Counted from the first letter of the stretch, positions 22,931 to 36,160 are shown. The stretch: DNA of 64,000 nucleotides from Ahaetulla prasina (GCF_028640845.1 NC_080542.1:61207064-61271063); one strand, 5' to 3'. Translations and numbers: made by a program. Notes: generated by a model from the sequence alone, not told the origin.

Positions 22931-24482
22931 GTCATAGGGAATTGGGCAAGCTATTGACCTTCATTGACAAAAATCTAGACCAAGAGTTCATCCAACTCTT
23001 TGATTATTATTTCCTAAAATGATTTGTACCGAGACAACACACTGTTCAATTGAAATCAGAATTTTTGTATGTTATAAAATAAAATAAAAACTTATGTGTC
23101 ATATATAAATATATAATAATGAAAAATGTCATTTTAGATTGTCTGAAACCAGATCCTGATTTTTATTTTTTTTAAAAAGGAATGGGGAACAATCTTTCAA
23201 TCTCTAGCTTTCAAACTAAGGATTTGTTCAGTGTTACCTCATAATTTATCATTCTGTGTGCTGTTTTTATGAAATTGCTTTTTAAAATTATTAATTTTTA
23301 TTGAAGAGGTTTTTAGAGAGTAAAAATAGTATAGATTTAAAGAAAAGGTTGATAAATAATAAGTAAGAAAAAAAAGAAAAGACAGAAAATAAAGGAAAAA
23401 GGAAGGAAAAAAGTATAAATAAATTTCTTCTTTACAGTCATCTTCCCCAACCATTCCTCCATTTCAGAAGCTCCATCTTGTGTATATAATAATCTTGCTG
23501 TGGTTACCATTTAGAAAAACAAAAAATGTTCCTAGATCTTTTCTAATTGTCTATTCTTAACTCCCAACAAAAATAATTCTAATTTTAGTTGAATGTTAAT
23601 GTTTCTAAAGAAAAATAATTCAGCTTAGTTCAAAGAAAAATTAATAATAATTAAGAAATAATTAGTTCAGAATGTTAAAGCCTGCATTCATTCATTCATG
23701 CACGGACACACACATAGAAGTAGATAGGTGCTATGAATTGGAGAAACAGCTTTGTTAGTTTATGTACATTGTAAGAACTCATCCACACAGTCCTGGCTAC
23801 AAGATGTTCCTTTACCATTCCAACTTGTTGCCAGCCTGCAACCTGATCAAGATGATCCAGTAGGATAGTGTTCTCTACTGAGAAACTGAAACAGCGCTCC
23901 TATGCAAATATTCTGTGAGGAGTCATCCTTGGGACTCAAATTGCCCACTGCAAGAACTCCTTCTCATATCTAGTTGGGAATTGTATGTTTCACACTGGCT
24001 TCCAGAGAGGTCAGAGGAGTTTCTCAAATAGCTTGGTTTGAAGAATATCAATCTCATGGAAGAACTAAAGGTCTCCCACAGGTTTATTACTCCCATAAGT
24101 AAACTTGATGTAACCTGCCATGCCAATCTTACCTCCCTTGCTTTATTCCCCACCCCACCCCCGGTCCTCTGGCTCTGTCTGCCACAAACTGACAATATCT
24201 CACTTGTAAGGCCTACTTGCCCCCAACAGCTTTTCTTTCCTGCAGCTAGAACACAGGGATTTGTTTTGTTTTCCTTTCCCTCTACTGCTGTCATTGGAGT
24301 CAGCATGGGGTTTTGGAAGTGAACCTTCAGAGACAATAGCTGTGCAAAGCTTCTATTTTTTTGTTAAAGGAGCAGAAATGTCTCCCTGAGATATCTCCTA
24401 ATCATAGTTGTAAGAACTAAGTTCTTAGGAATCTGATGGTTCACAATTTTTAGTGAGTTGGTGTTTGTTCTACAGTACCAAG
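22931..24482. other. Mostly unassigned; possible antisense L1 3' UTR
   Basis: 23275-23600 (TTTTTATTGAAGAGG..., A-rich and then pyrimidine-rich) looks like an antisense L1 3' end, but weakly. A 137-codon minus frame at 23923-24336 has no resemblance I recognise. Confidence 0.3.
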
Positions 24483-25756
24483 CAGGGGTGAAATCTAAAA
24501 ATTTTTGCTACCTACTCTGTGGGTGTGGCTTGGTGGGTGGGTGTGTCCTGTGACTGAGTGGGCTTGCCAACTCAATGTCACTCACAGCCATGCCCACTCA
24601 GTCACAACCCCCCCACCAAGCCACGCACACAGAACCCAATAGGGAAAAAAAATAATTTCTATCCTGCCTTTTCCCTTTCCCTCACCACCTGTTCTCCCTT
24701 CACCTAGGCCCCAGAGCTGCCACCTGCCTCAATGGGATTGAGGAATGTACCATTCCCCAACTCTGGCCTTTCTCCGAAGCTGCCGCCTACTCACCGCCAG
24801 CTCGCCACCTGCTCGCCACCTGCTCGCCCTTCACCTTTGGTCAGGGGCCGGGGCCCAGGGACACCCCATTCCCTGAGGCCCCGGAGTCACCCCCTGCTCG
24901 CCGCTTCCTCAACCGGGTCGGGGAATGTACCATTCCCCGACACCAGCCTTGTCCCGGAGCCACCGCCTGCTCTTACTTCGCCACGCGGCATATACTTACA
25001 TTCTTCCAACGGCTGGCTGTCGGGAAAGGCAAGCATCCAAAAGTTACCAGAGTTGCTCTCCTTGAATACGCCGCCTTGTTCTATGCGCTGGCTGTGCAAG
25101 CGCACACCTAACCTGCTGCTGATAAATAAATGAAATAAATAGGTGTGCGCTTGCGCAGTCAGTGCATGGAACAAGCAGCAATGGCGGCAGCATATTCAAG
25201 TAGAGGGACTCTAACTTTTGGACTCTTGCCTTTCCTGGCCGCCAGCCACTGGAAGAAAGTAAGTATACGCTGCGTGGCAAAGGAAGAGCAGGCGGCAGCT
25301 CCAGGACAGGGCTGGTGTCGGGGAATGGTGCATTCACTGACCCGGTTGAGGCAGGCGGCAAGCAGGGGGTGGTTCCGGGGTCTCAGGGGAATGAGGTATC
25401 CCTGGGCCCTGACCAAAGACAAAGGGGGAAAAGGCGGTGAGCGGGCAGCAAGTGGGCAAAGGAAGAGTGGGCGGCAGCTCCGGGGAAAGGCCAGAGTCGG
25501 GGAATGGTGCATTCTCTGACCTGGTTGGGGAAGGCGGTGGCTCCGGGGCCTCGGGGAATGGGCTCCGGCCCCTGACCCAAGTGTGAGCAGGTGCCTTTCC
25601 AGTGTTCCAGTGTCCAGCTTGCAAAGGCTGGACTGCGGGCCATGGACTGGTTCGGGGGCATGGCCAGCCAGCGATTGCTACCGGATCGGCGAACCAGAAC
25701 CAAACTCTGCTACCTACTTGCCCGATCCGGTCTGATCCGGTAGCATTTCACCCCTG
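24483..25756. mobile_element. Foldback hAT element (copy C), 1274 bp
   Basis: Begins CAGGGGTGAAATC and ends GCATTTCACCCCTG. A perfect 8-bp target duplication GTACCAAG is at 24475-24482 and 25757-25764. The GC-rich interior is a long imperfect palindrome: arms about 24728-25118 and 25140-25535 are complementary (for example GAATGTACCATTCCCC against GGGGAATGGTGCATTC), meeting near AAGCGCACACCT...AGGTGTGCGCTT at 25096-25154. The open frames on both strands are by-products of this palindrome. No transposase. Confidence 0.85.
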
Positions 25757-26714
25757 GTACCAAGGTGACTAGGGGAGAACACAAATGAACAAGATATTTG
25801 ACACCAGCAAGAGATTGGAAGGATAGTCTGTTGCTAAAGAGCAGTGCTCCCAAAAGCAACAGCAGCAGAAGGTATCCAGCCAATCCTGTGCAAGAGCAGC
25901 AAATTCATTGGACATGTTCCAAGGCTTGATAAAAGAAACACAGTGAGGAAAATGTGCTTCCCTCTGACTTCAAGGAAAGGAGAAAAGTACATCAACAGAG
26001 CTCTGAGACTCAGTTCATTACCAATTAAGAAAAGTAATGAACCAATTAATAACCAATTAATTAAATAACCAATTAATTAAATAACCAATTAAATAAATAA
26101 ATAAATAAAATAACCAATTAAATAACCAATTAAGAAAAGGAATGAAGTCATAATGACATTGGTCAAGACATGAGCTGTTGGGAAAAGCTAACATGAGGCA
26201 AAAAAGCAGAAATCGTTTCAGAGTGTGAGATTGATTTCTGAATAATAGTGAGGATTAGTGCAACTTTTCCGATAAAGTTTGAGGAAATTATCAAACTTGC
26301 TTATGACTTTATAGGACTGATGTCAAAGTGCCCTCAAAATTCTAGCCATGAACTGCAACACCGCCTGAAATAAATGACAAGATAAGTCCATATAATTACT
26401 TCTGCTCTTTGCCTGCTCACTTATTTGGAAAAGGCAAGTGGAGAGCAATAGAAAAAGAAAAGAAAAAAAACAGTAGGGACAGTTTGTGTAGGATTAATAT
26501 TGGCTCTACTAGAGTGCGAGTCTTGGCAGATGTCCAATACTACCAACCTTAATCAAATTCTCTGTTTGATTTGGGCAAAGCTGAAACAAATACATACCCT
26601 TTTCAATTACTAATTTGTTGATTTGGAAGTTAAACTGCAGTGCACATATGAAATAAATAGAATCTTTATCTCCTGTATAAATAGGAGAAGAAAGGGAGCA
26701 GACAGAGCAGACAT
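25757..26714. other. Unassigned stretch
   Basis: Apart from the AT-rich array annotated separately, no element or gene recognised. Confidence 0.35.
26032..26132. repeat. AT-rich tandem array (AACCAATTAATTAAAT)n
   Basis: Irregular repeats of ACCAATTAATTAAATA with an internal (AATA)n run. Confidence 0.85.
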
Positions 26715-27400
26715 GTAGAAGCAGGGTTCTCCTGAATAATCTAATTAAAATCCTGAGGTACCTAGCAAAGGGGAGGATCTTCACGAAGCTGGACCTCAGT
26801 GAGGCATACTACAGAGTGAGGATCAAAGAGGGGGAAGATTGGAAGACAGCTCTGGGGCTGCTACCAGTCCAGGGTGATGCCATTTGGCCTATAGGGGGCT
26901 CCAGCCATGTTCTTGCAGCTAATAAAGTTCTGCATGAGCACCTATACAAGGGGGTCTTGGTGTACATACATGGTGTACAATGCATTAATCTTCACCAACA
27001 CCCCAAAGGAGCGTGTGAAGTTGGTCAGACTGGTGCTCAAAAAACTGTGAAAGGCCCAGCTCTCTGCAATATTATGCAAATGCAATTTCTATAAGATCAG
27101 CCCGGACTACCTGGGCTACTGATACTTGAAAGAAGGGGTGGAGATGGACCTAGCAAAGTGATAGCAATATGGAGTGGGAGGCTCTCCGAATAAGGAGGCA
27201 GCTGCAGAGTTTTCTCAGTATTGCAAACTTTTACTGCCAATTCATTCTTACGTTCACCCAGAGAACCCTGCCAATCACCAATCTGTTTAAAATAGGGAGG
27301 GGGGGTGAAACCCAAGCCGGGGCAGTCTCTGGGTTGTTCCCTTGAGTGCTAAGCTGCATTTCAAAAGTTAAAGCATCACTTCACTGTGGAATCAGTTCTG
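26715..27400 (+). pseudogene. Ty3/Gypsy pol remnant (reverse transcriptase)
   Basis: Frames give LAKGRIFTKLDLSEAYYRVRIKEGEDWKTAL (first catalytic block, Asp in KLDL) then a shifted MPFGL-like stretch, APAMF-like and LHEHLYKGVLVYxxxV, with the usual YLDD degenerated to YIHG. HPKGACEVGQ...VLKKL and FYKISPDYLGY follow, and near 27355 KLHFKKLKHHFT...VLK, the start of RNase H. Chromovirus-type by resemblance. Many breaks. Confidence 0.7.
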
Positions 27401-28630
27401 AAACTGAAGGAAAAGACAGATGCTACTGCCCTGGTGTACACTGCTGCCACCGCTGGTACCTGCCATGGCTGAAGCCACCCAGGAAAACTCCCCACTGCCG
27501 GTGCAGTTCCAGGATGCTCCACTGCTGCCACTGACACAGGTTCTGCAGCCCCTCTCGCTGATGAAAACAACCAGACCTGTCCAATCACCACCACCGCCCT
27601 CACTCCCAGGTATGGCAAGCCCTGGATTGGGACTCGGCCCACAGGGCATTGCTGGAGCTGAAGGGCTGGCCTTCACCTCTGCCACCAGCCGTGAGAGGAA
27701 AGTAAGGGCAAGGTAAACCCAAACCGCTGCCCAGGCAAGAGCTGCCAGCAGGGGTGGGCAAGGCTACAGGGTGAACCTGGCTGGAAGTTGTTTGTAAATC
27801 TCCCCAAAAGACGGAGGGGAAGAAGTTCCGCCCCCATCCAGGATAATTTTATAATAAGAGAAGACTTGGGTATGTTTTTATTAGACAGTCTTTCCTAACA
27901 AGACTGATTTTTGCTTGTATCACTCTTGGTCTCAATGAGCAACTCATCTGCCTTTTGTGGCTATGCAGTTAATCATCCATTGCTTAATTAGTTTGTTAAG
28001 TCCCCATTTCTTTGGAGAGCAAGATAATTATGTTTATGAATTGCTAATATCACCTCCTGAGTAATTCCTTTTGGAGCACTTTCCATTTTGACAACTTAGG
28101 AAAGAAGTGTTGTCTTTTGGGTTTACCTGAATGAAATTCAGGTGTAGGCATCAGGGTGGGTTAATTTGAAAATGAGCAGTAAAAGAGAAACACGTTTCTG
28201 TACATAACAGAAAGGAAAGGAAAACATTGAGAAGTGTTGAGGAGCTCAGGGGTGTGTGTGTGCATCAGGGAATTCCATACTGGAAAGATTGTTTTGTATT
28301 CCAGTTAAATTAGAAGTTGTTCTTTGTGAAGGATCTGTGAAAATTTTGGAATATTGCAATAAGGCCCAAGAAAAAAATATATATAAAGCAGAAAGATTTA
28401 ATTAAAGGATAAGAAAAAGAATGGTAACTAACTGACTACTTTGAAAATGGCTTTTAATTGTTTTCAATTGTAGGAATGGAAATATTTGATTGACTGTATG
28501 CTTTAATGTTCAAAAAGAACAATCTTTATCATATAAGCAGAGATGTATTCTTCAAGCTTTTATGCATTTTGCAAAAATCATTGTAGAAATTGAATACCAC
28601 TGTAGAACATCATTTCTCACCAAAAATGCA
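27401..28630. other. Unassigned stretch
   Basis: 27420-27720 is GC-rich and proline-rich in frame and may be further Gypsy sequence. The rest is without recognised content. Confidence 0.3.
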
Positions 28631-28830
28631 ATTTAATTTTATTTATTTATTTTTTATTTATTTTATTTTGTCACAACAATATATGTAGGTATCATACAAA
28701 AGATTATATAGTATATAAACACATATATGAGTAAATATAAGGAGGTATAAGAATATATATGAGAAGAAGAAAAGAAAAAAAAACAATAGGACAGGAACGG
28801 TAGGCACGTTTGTGCACTTATGCACGCCCC

Positions 28831-29124
28831 TTATGGTCCTCTTAGGAATGGGGTGAAGTCAATAGTAGAAAGTTTTTGGATAAAACTTTTAGGATTATGG
28901 GAAGAGACCACAGAGTTAGGTAAAGTATTCCAAGCACTGATGATTCTGTTACAGAAGTCATATTTTCTGCAATCTAGATTAAAGCGGTTGACATTAAGTT
29001 TAAATCTATTAGTTGCTCTAGTATTATTGCAATTAAAGCTGAAGTAGTCTTTAACAGGAAGGACATTACAATAGATGATTCTGTGAGTTAAGCTTAGGTC
29101 ATGTCGAAGGCGACGGAGTTCCAA
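28831..29124 (-). pseudogene. CR1 ORF2 C-terminus
   Basis: Gives MELRRLRHDLSLTHRIIY, DYFSFNCNNTRATNRFKL, WNTLPNSVVSSHNPKSF and ends PFLRGP stop, colinear with the plus-strand copy at 8831-9160. It is the C-terminal tail of the same CR1, after a frameshift relative to 29237-30091. Confidence 0.85.
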
Positions 29125-29236
29125 GTTTTCTAAGCCTAGGATTTCAAGTCTGGTGGGATAGGGTATTTTATTGTTTTCAGAGGAATGGAGAACTCTTCTT
29201 GTAAAATATTTCTGGACGCGTTCAATTGTATTGATG

Positions 29237-30091
29237 TCAGAGATGTGATGAGGGTTCCAAACAAGGCGAGCTGTATTCTAGAATTGGTCTAGCAAATGTT
29301 TTATATGCTCTGGTTAGTAGTGTGGTGTTTTTGGAAAAGAAGCTCCGCAAGATTAGATTTACAACTCTTAGAGCTTTTTTTGCTATGCAGTTGCAGTGGG
29401 CTTTGGCACTTAGATCATTTGACATGGAAACTCCAAGGTCTTTAACGGGATGGGGGTCGTCTGTAAGGTAATGTCCATCTAGTATGTATTTAGTTTTTGG
29501 GTTCTTTTTTCCTATATGTAAGACTGAGCATTTGCTGGTTGAAATTTGGAGCTGCCAATTTTTAGACCAAGCGGATAGATGATCAAGGTCGTTTTGAATG
29601 ATAGAAGTATTGTCTGTGGTGTTAAATAGTTTGACATCATCAGCAAAGAGAACACAATTACTTGAGATGTGGTCACAGAGATCATTAATGTATAGTATAA
29701 AGAGTGTTGGTCCAAGGACGCTGCCTTGAGGAACGCCACTCTTGACAGGAACAGGATTTGATAAAGCATTGCCAATTTTGACCACTTGTTGTCTGTTAGA
29801 CAGAAAAGCAGATATCCATTTGTGTAGGGGTCCTGAGATGCCATAGAATGTTAGTTTTAGGAGAAGTTTATCGTGTACTACTGAGTCAAAAGCTTTGCAG
29901 AAGTCTATGTAGATTGCATCTATTGATTTGCCTTGATCAAGATTTGAAGTCCATATGTTTTTACAGTGGAGAAATTGTAAATTACATGATATTTTTTTCC
30001 TGAAACCAAATTGTTTGTTGGAGAGTAGGTTGTTAGTTTCTAAGTGTGAGGTAATGGATTGGTTGATGATAGATTCCATGATAGATTCCAT
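29237..30091 (-). pseudogene. CR1 reverse transcriptase, 284-codon open stretch
   Basis: Part of CR1 ORF2, the non-LTR reverse transcriptase that copies its own RNA at a nicked target. Visible blocks: LLSNKQFGFRKKISC (residues ~22-36), DAIYIDFCKAFDSVVHDKLL (59-78), SGVPQGSVLGPTLFILYIND (118-137) and the catalytic VLFADDVKLF (146-155), then LGVSMSNDLS. The start at 30091 is only the first ATG in the frame; upstream coding (for example SIGPDGLCAYFLKKL and TVIPIFKKGD) continues in other frames to 30710. The endonuclease is absent because of truncation, and a frameshift ends this stretch near 29240. Confidence 0.85.
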
Positions 30092-31099
30092 GACTTTGCA
30101 GGTGACGCAGCAAAGGGAGATCAGTCTGTAGTTTTCGACTAAGCTGGGGTCTCCTTTTTTGAAGATAGGGATGACTGTGGCTAGTGACCAAAGTTTGGGA
30201 AGAGAACTGGTAGTGAAAGCTTTATCAAAGATAATACTTAGGGGTTCTGCTAAAATGGAAAGTTTTTTTAAGAAGTATGCACATAGTCCATCGGGTCCAA
30301 TAGAAAGCGATGGTTTTAAGTTGTGAAGGGCTTTTCCAACGTTGTCTTCTGTGAAGTCTATATGAGTTAAATCATCATAGTCATTGCTGGTTCGTTTGTG
30401 GAATGTCGGCTATGTGTTATCGGAGTTAACAAAAACTGAGCCAAAGAAAATGTTGAAGAGGTTTGCTTTGACTGTTTCGTCATTGCATTCTTTGTTGTTA
30501 GAATCTTTTAGTGGTGGGATGAATCTTGAGTCTTTAAGTTTATTGTTGACAAAATTATAAAAGGCACGATTGGAATTTGTGCGCAGAAGGTTCTCTTCTT
30601 GCTTAGTGTGGTAATTTGTGCATTCAGTTTTTATTTGGTTGCATATGTTTCGATAGCAGTTTTTGAAATTTGTAACATAGCCTTTTTTGTTTCTTTTCCA
30701 GAGGGATTTTGTTTTTGTTTTTTTTATAAAAAAAGTTTTATTTTTACAATCTTATCAAATAATTCATCCAATGTACAGTTATATACAATTAGTCGGGCCT
30801 GCCCAGTCACCACCCCCCTTTTTAACCTTCTTCCCTCTTCTACCTTCTTTTACTTTCCAAACCTTCCTCTCCTTCTCTTATCTACCTCCTCTCCTCCCTC
30901 CACCCTACACTCTTCTCCCTCTTCTACCCCTCTTCCTTCCTCTTCTCCTCTTTCCTACCTCCTACTCTCTCTTTTTTCCCTCCCCACCGTTCTAAAATGG
31001 CAACTGGTCAGACCCGACCCTACATTAATTATATTTATACATCTTCAATAATCCCTGTACATTAACCATCACTCCATCACTAACCTCAACCCCCCAATT

Positions 31100-31130
31100 C
31101 CCTTCCCCTTTACCCCCCACCCCCCACCCC
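31100..31130 (-). promoter_or_regulatory. G-quadruplex-type G-runs in the L1 3' UTR
   Basis: On the L1 sense (minus) strand this reads GGGGTGGGGGGTGGGGGGTA then AAGGGGAAGGG: five G-runs of three or more with short loops. It lies at the edge of a ~330-bp polypurine 3' UTR (30790-31150). Mammalian L1s are known to keep G-rich 3' UTR tracts; the parallel here is read from sequence, and folding is inferred. Confidence 0.6.
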
Positions 31131-31379
31131 GACTTCCCAGAACAAAATGCAGGGTATCAAAACTAACAATCATAATCTAAAATAATTCCTAAATTATAAT
31201 CTCTAGTCTCTCCACGCTTATTCACACTCTCAATTCCCCTCTCCTTCAAAAATATATCTAATACAAATTATTTCCTAAATTTACTCATATGCTATTTGAT
31301 ATTTTTTTATCTGATACTTATTTTGAATATAATCAATCCACATTTTCCATTCTAAAATATATTTTTCTTGTGTATAGTC

Positions 31380-34300
31380 TTTCAAGTAAGCAGAGATTTT
31401 GCCATTTCTGCCAGATTTGATACTTTAAGAGTCCATTCTTCAATTGTAGGTAATTCTTCTTTCTTCCAATATTGAGCAATCAAAAGTCTTATGGCTGTTA
31501 TTAAGTTCAGAATCAATTTAGTCTCTATAGCTGTACAATCCATAATTATTCCTAGTAAAAAACTGCGGGTAAACTTAATCTTCTTTTCAAAATATTCTGC
31601 ATGATCCACCATACTTTAATCCAAAATGCTTTAACTTTTTGCAAGTCCACCATATATGATAATAAGTAGCATCTTCACAATCACATCTCCAGCATTTAGC
31701 CTGTACATTAGGATACATACATGACAATTTTTGGGGTCTAAATGCCATCTATAAAACATCTTATAAAATTTTCTCTCATATTTTGCGCTTGTGTAAATTT
31801 AACATTCCTCACCCAAATTCTTTCCCAAGTTTCCAACATTATTGGTTGCTGAAAATTTTGTGCCCACTTAATCATACAATCCTTAACCAAATCAGTCTCT
31901 GAATCTATTTCTACTAATACATTATACAACCTCTTAATATGCTGTTGACCTTGATCTCTCATTTGTTTTAACAAATTATCCTCAATTGCTTAACACCTAT
32001 TTTTTGATCTAATTTCCATCTAGCTTGTAGTTGTCCATATTGGAACCATGTATAATTTTTCCCTTCTTCCCCCATCTTTTCTCTAGATTTTAATTGTAAC
32101 TCCCCCTTTTCCATACAAAGAAGTTCTTTATAAGTAACTACCTCCATCTTTTGATATATATTTATATTTTCTATCATGTGTCTCGGGTTTGCCCATATTG
32201 GAATCTTTCCATCTAATTTGTATTGATATTTCCTCCAAACCCTCAATAATGCATTTCTAATTATATTATTTTTAAATATTTTATCAACTTTCTTATCATA
32301 TAATAAATAGGCATGCCACCCATATAACAAACCATAACCTTCTATATTCAGAACTCTTTCCTCAGTTAAATTAATCCAATCAGTAATTAATGATAAAACA
32401 ACTGCTTCATAATACAATTTTAAATTAGGCATTTTAAGACCCCCCCTTTCCCTTATATCCTGCATTATTTTTAATTTTATTCTTGGTTTTTTGCCCATCC
32501 ATACAAATTTACTAATCCCCTTTTGCCATTCCTGTAATTTAATATCATTCTTAAACACCGGTATCATTTGAAACAAAACAAAAACCTGGGCAAAACATTC
32601 ATTTTATAGCCGCTATTCTTCCCAGCAAAGATAGTTGTAACTTCTTCCAACTCTCCATTTCTTTCCATACCTTCTGCCACAATACCTCATAATTATTTTT
32701 GTATAATTTAACATTTGAAGCTGTAATATATATTCCTAAATATTTAACCTTTTTAACGATTTCAAAACCTGAAGTTCTTTCTAACTCTTCTTTTTGTTGT
32801 ATATTCATATTTTTAGTTATCATCTTTGTCTTTTGCTGATTCACCTTAAATCCAGATACTTTACCATACTGACCAATTATATCTTTTAAACCAGTTACTG
32901 AGTATATTGGTTGAGATACAGTAACAACCAGGTCATCTGCAAAAGCTCTTAATCTATAATCTTGATGTTTAACTCTAATTCCCTTTATTCGATCGGAACC
33001 ACGTATGTTATTCAGAAGAATTTCTAAAGTTAAAATAAAAAGTAATGGGGACAAGGGACATCCCTGTCTCGTCCCTTTCTCAATTTTAAAAGTTTCTGTT
33101 AACCCACCATTTACTATTATTTGTGCTGTTTGCTTCTGATATATTGCTTTAATTGCACGAATAAAATAATCCCCAAATTGCATTTTTTCTATTACTTTAA
33201 ACAAAAACTGCCAATCCAATCTATCAAAAGCTTTTTCAGCATCCAAAAAAAGGAATGCCGCTGATACTTGGTTGTTTCGTTCCAAATATTCAAGTAAATT
33301 TACGATTTGCCTCACATTATATCTCATCTGCCTACCCTTAATAAATCCTGACTGATCATTATGAATTATTTGATTCATCACTGGCATTAATCTATTAGCC
33401 AATATCTTGGTAAATATCTTGTAATCAGTATTTAAAAGTGATATAGGCCTATAATTCTCTGCTTTAATACCATCTCGATCTTCCTTCGGTATTAACGAAA
33501 TAAAGGCTGTCCTCCATGAAGGGGGAACATCTCCTCCCATTTGAATTTTATTAAATAACTCTTTAAGTGGTTCAACCATCTCATTTTGTAAATTTTATAA
33601 TAAACAGCTGTTAAACCATCTGTTCCTGGTGCTTTACCGATTTTAAGTTGTTTAATTGCTAAGAAAATTTCCTCTGAAGTAATTAATTGATTCAATTCTT
33701 CTCTTTGATTTTCTGTAAGCTCACAAATATTTTGTTGTTGTAAATATCTTTCTATCTCTGTATCATCAACCATATCCCTAGAATATAACTTACTATAATA
33801 CTCTAAAATGCTTTTTAATCAAGTTCTTTTGATAAACTTCCTTACCCTATATTCTATTTTATCAATCGTTCGTGATTTCTGTTTTTTCCTTATTAAATAG
33901 GCAAGCCATCTTCCTGGCTTATTGGCATTATTAAACGTATTATGTTTTACATATTGTAAATTAATTGCTACTTGATCTGCCATCAACATATTAAACTGTC
34001 CTCTCAGTAAATTTATTGATTCTTTTATTTTACTATTTCCTGGGCTATTTATCAATAATTGTTCTTTCTTTTAATTTCCTCTTCCAGTTCCTTTTTCTTT
34101 TTCTGCAATTTATTTCTGTATTTAATATTCATTTGTATAAGATTTCCTCTCATATAAGCCTTACTGGAGTCCCAAATCATCTCTATAGATGTCTCTTTTT
34201 TCATATTCATAATAAAAAATTCTTTCATTTGTTTTTACATTCATTTACATTTTGTTCATATTTAAACAAATTCTCATTCAACCTCCATGATCTCCTAGCC

Positions 34301-35009
34301 TCCTTTTCCCGATCAAATTCAATCCAAACTGGACTATGATCAGATAAAGTTCTTGAACAAATCTTCGTCTTCTTCACTCTAGAATACAAATCATTAGTAA
34401 TCAAAATAAAATCAATCCTCGAAAATGATTGGTGCCTATCAGAAAAGAAGGTAAAATCCCTCTCTTCTGTATTATGTTCTCTCCAAATATCTCTTAATTC
34501 CAAGTCCTCCATCATTTCAAAAAAAGCCTTTGGTAATTTCGCCCGCTTGATATCTTCCTTAAACTTTTTGTCTTTTGAGTATCCAACACACCATTCCAAT
34601 CACCCATTAATATATATGATTTATAATCCCAAAATACTATTCTTTTATGTAAAAACTTGAAAATATTTTCTTGTTGTTGATTCGGAGCATAAACTCCTAT
34701 TAATAATGTCTTCTTTCCCTCCAACAAGAGTTCAATAGCAATGTATCTTCCTTGCTTATCCACCTCAATTAATTTTGCTGATATATCCTTCTTTATATAT
34801 ATAACTAAACCATTTTTTTTCTCCAAAGAGGAGGCAACAAAATGTACTCCCAGTTTTGAATTTATCAAATATTTCTGGTCTAAAGATCTAATATGTGTTT
34901 CTTGTAAACAAGTAATGTCATTTTAAATTGTTTCAAATAATGAAATACTTTCCTTCTCTTCATGTGAATTCAAACCATTAACATTCCAAGATAATAGTTT
35001 AATTGCCAT
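31380..35009 (-). pseudogene. L1 ORF2 (endonuclease-RT), frameshifted
   Basis: ATG at 35009 begins MAIKLLSWNVNGLNSHEE, the L1 endonuclease start; a stop follows near 34923. Then ITCLQETHI, GLVIYIKKDISAKL, LLIGVYAPN, ILMGDWNGVLDT, RHQSFSRIDFIL and SDHSPVW (endonuclease catalytic blocks). The longest open part, 33579-32599, holds the RT: NYRPISLLNTDYKIFTKILANRL, QSGFIKGRQ, LFLDAEKAFDRLDW, GTRQGCPLSPLLFIL, AFADDLVVTV and KYLGIYI. The C-terminal part (PRIKLKIMQDIRERGGLKMPNL) continues to about 31380. At least five frameshifts or stops, so it is inactive. Confidence 0.85.
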
Positions 35010-36160
35010 TATCGGCCAAAGGAAACTTTTGGAACACTAGCCGCAAATCACATTTTGCTTTAGGCCTTGCTCCTCCCACTGTTTCCGTTGTAGTAGTTGC
35101 CAGTTGTTGTTGTGCCTTCATCTCTTGTTCCTTGCGTTTAGCAGCAGCTCTTGTCAGCCTTTGTTCTTTTGAATCTGGACCCGTCATAGGTATTTCCAAC
35201 ACTTGTAATAAATCTTCTTCCATCGCAATCTGTTCTTGTACCTGCTTCACCTCTCTTCCTTCACTTCAGTCTCCTTTCTTCTAGCATCCAGTGGAGAAAG
35301 ACTTCCATCGTTTAATGCCTCAACATAAAATTCTCTCGCTTTTCCAACTGTATTGAGACGATGTACTTTCCCTGCATAATATACTATTATACCAGTTGGA
35401 ATATCCCATCTATATTCAATCTGACGTTTTTTAAGTTCATTCACCAGGAAGGCAAATTCCTTTCTAGCCCTTAACATTTTGGTGGAATTTCCTTTAATAT
35501 TAAAATATCCTGACCAGCAATCTGAATCTTCTCCCCTTATATGAGGCTTGCTAAATCTGATTTCTCACTGTTCTATTTGTAAAATAAATAACAACATCCC
35601 TTGGCAACTTTTTTGCCTTGCTATCCAAGAATTCACACGATATATTTTATCAATTTGATAAGCCACATCTGCTGGACGAGCTGCTAATATCTCAGCAAAT
35701 ACTTCAGAAAAATTTCCTTAAATCCTCTTCATTATTCTCTTTCAGACCACGAATTCTTAGAGCAAATTCCATATTTCTGTATTGTATCAAAACTATTTCA
35801 TCATCTGTTTTTTCCATTTTACTTTGAAATTCAGCCATTTTATTATCTAATTTTGAATTATGTTGCTTAATTTCTTCAACCTCCTTCCAATAAAATCACA
35901 TTATTTGCCAAACTTTGTACTGCAATTACAAATCCTTCCTTAACTTCTTTATTTCCCACTTGAATTTCTGATATCTGCTCTTTCATTTCCGACATCTCAT
36001 CAGTTATTACTTTAAATTTTTCTTGCATAAAGTCTTTTAAATTCTCTTGTACCGCCTCTAAGTTCAATGTTCTAGTCTCCACTGTATGAGCTGGAGAGGC
36101 ACCAGCTGAGGAGATTCCAGAGCCCTTTGTTACAGTAGACTTTAATTGTTTGGCTGCCAT
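34999..36160 (-). pseudogene. L1 ORF1, frameshifted
   Basis: Start ATG at 36160 (MAAKQLKSTVTKGSG). An N-terminal coiled-coil-like part (EKFKVITDEMSEMKEQISEIQ) runs to about 35876. In a shifted frame KTDDEIVLIQYRNMEFALRIRGLKE is the RNA-recognition region. From 35477 the C-terminal domain gives RARKEFAFLVNELKKRQIEY, RWDIPTGIIVYYAGKVHRLNT and AREFYVEAL. A further shift at about 35250 leads to a basic Gln/Thr-rich tail ending at 34999. ORF1 would then overlap the ORF2 start by about 11 bp. At least three frameshifts. Confidence 0.8.

Noticed and set aside
24732..25703. Several 95-133-codon frames
   Set aside because: Mirror-image translations of the palindromic arms of the foldback hAT element.
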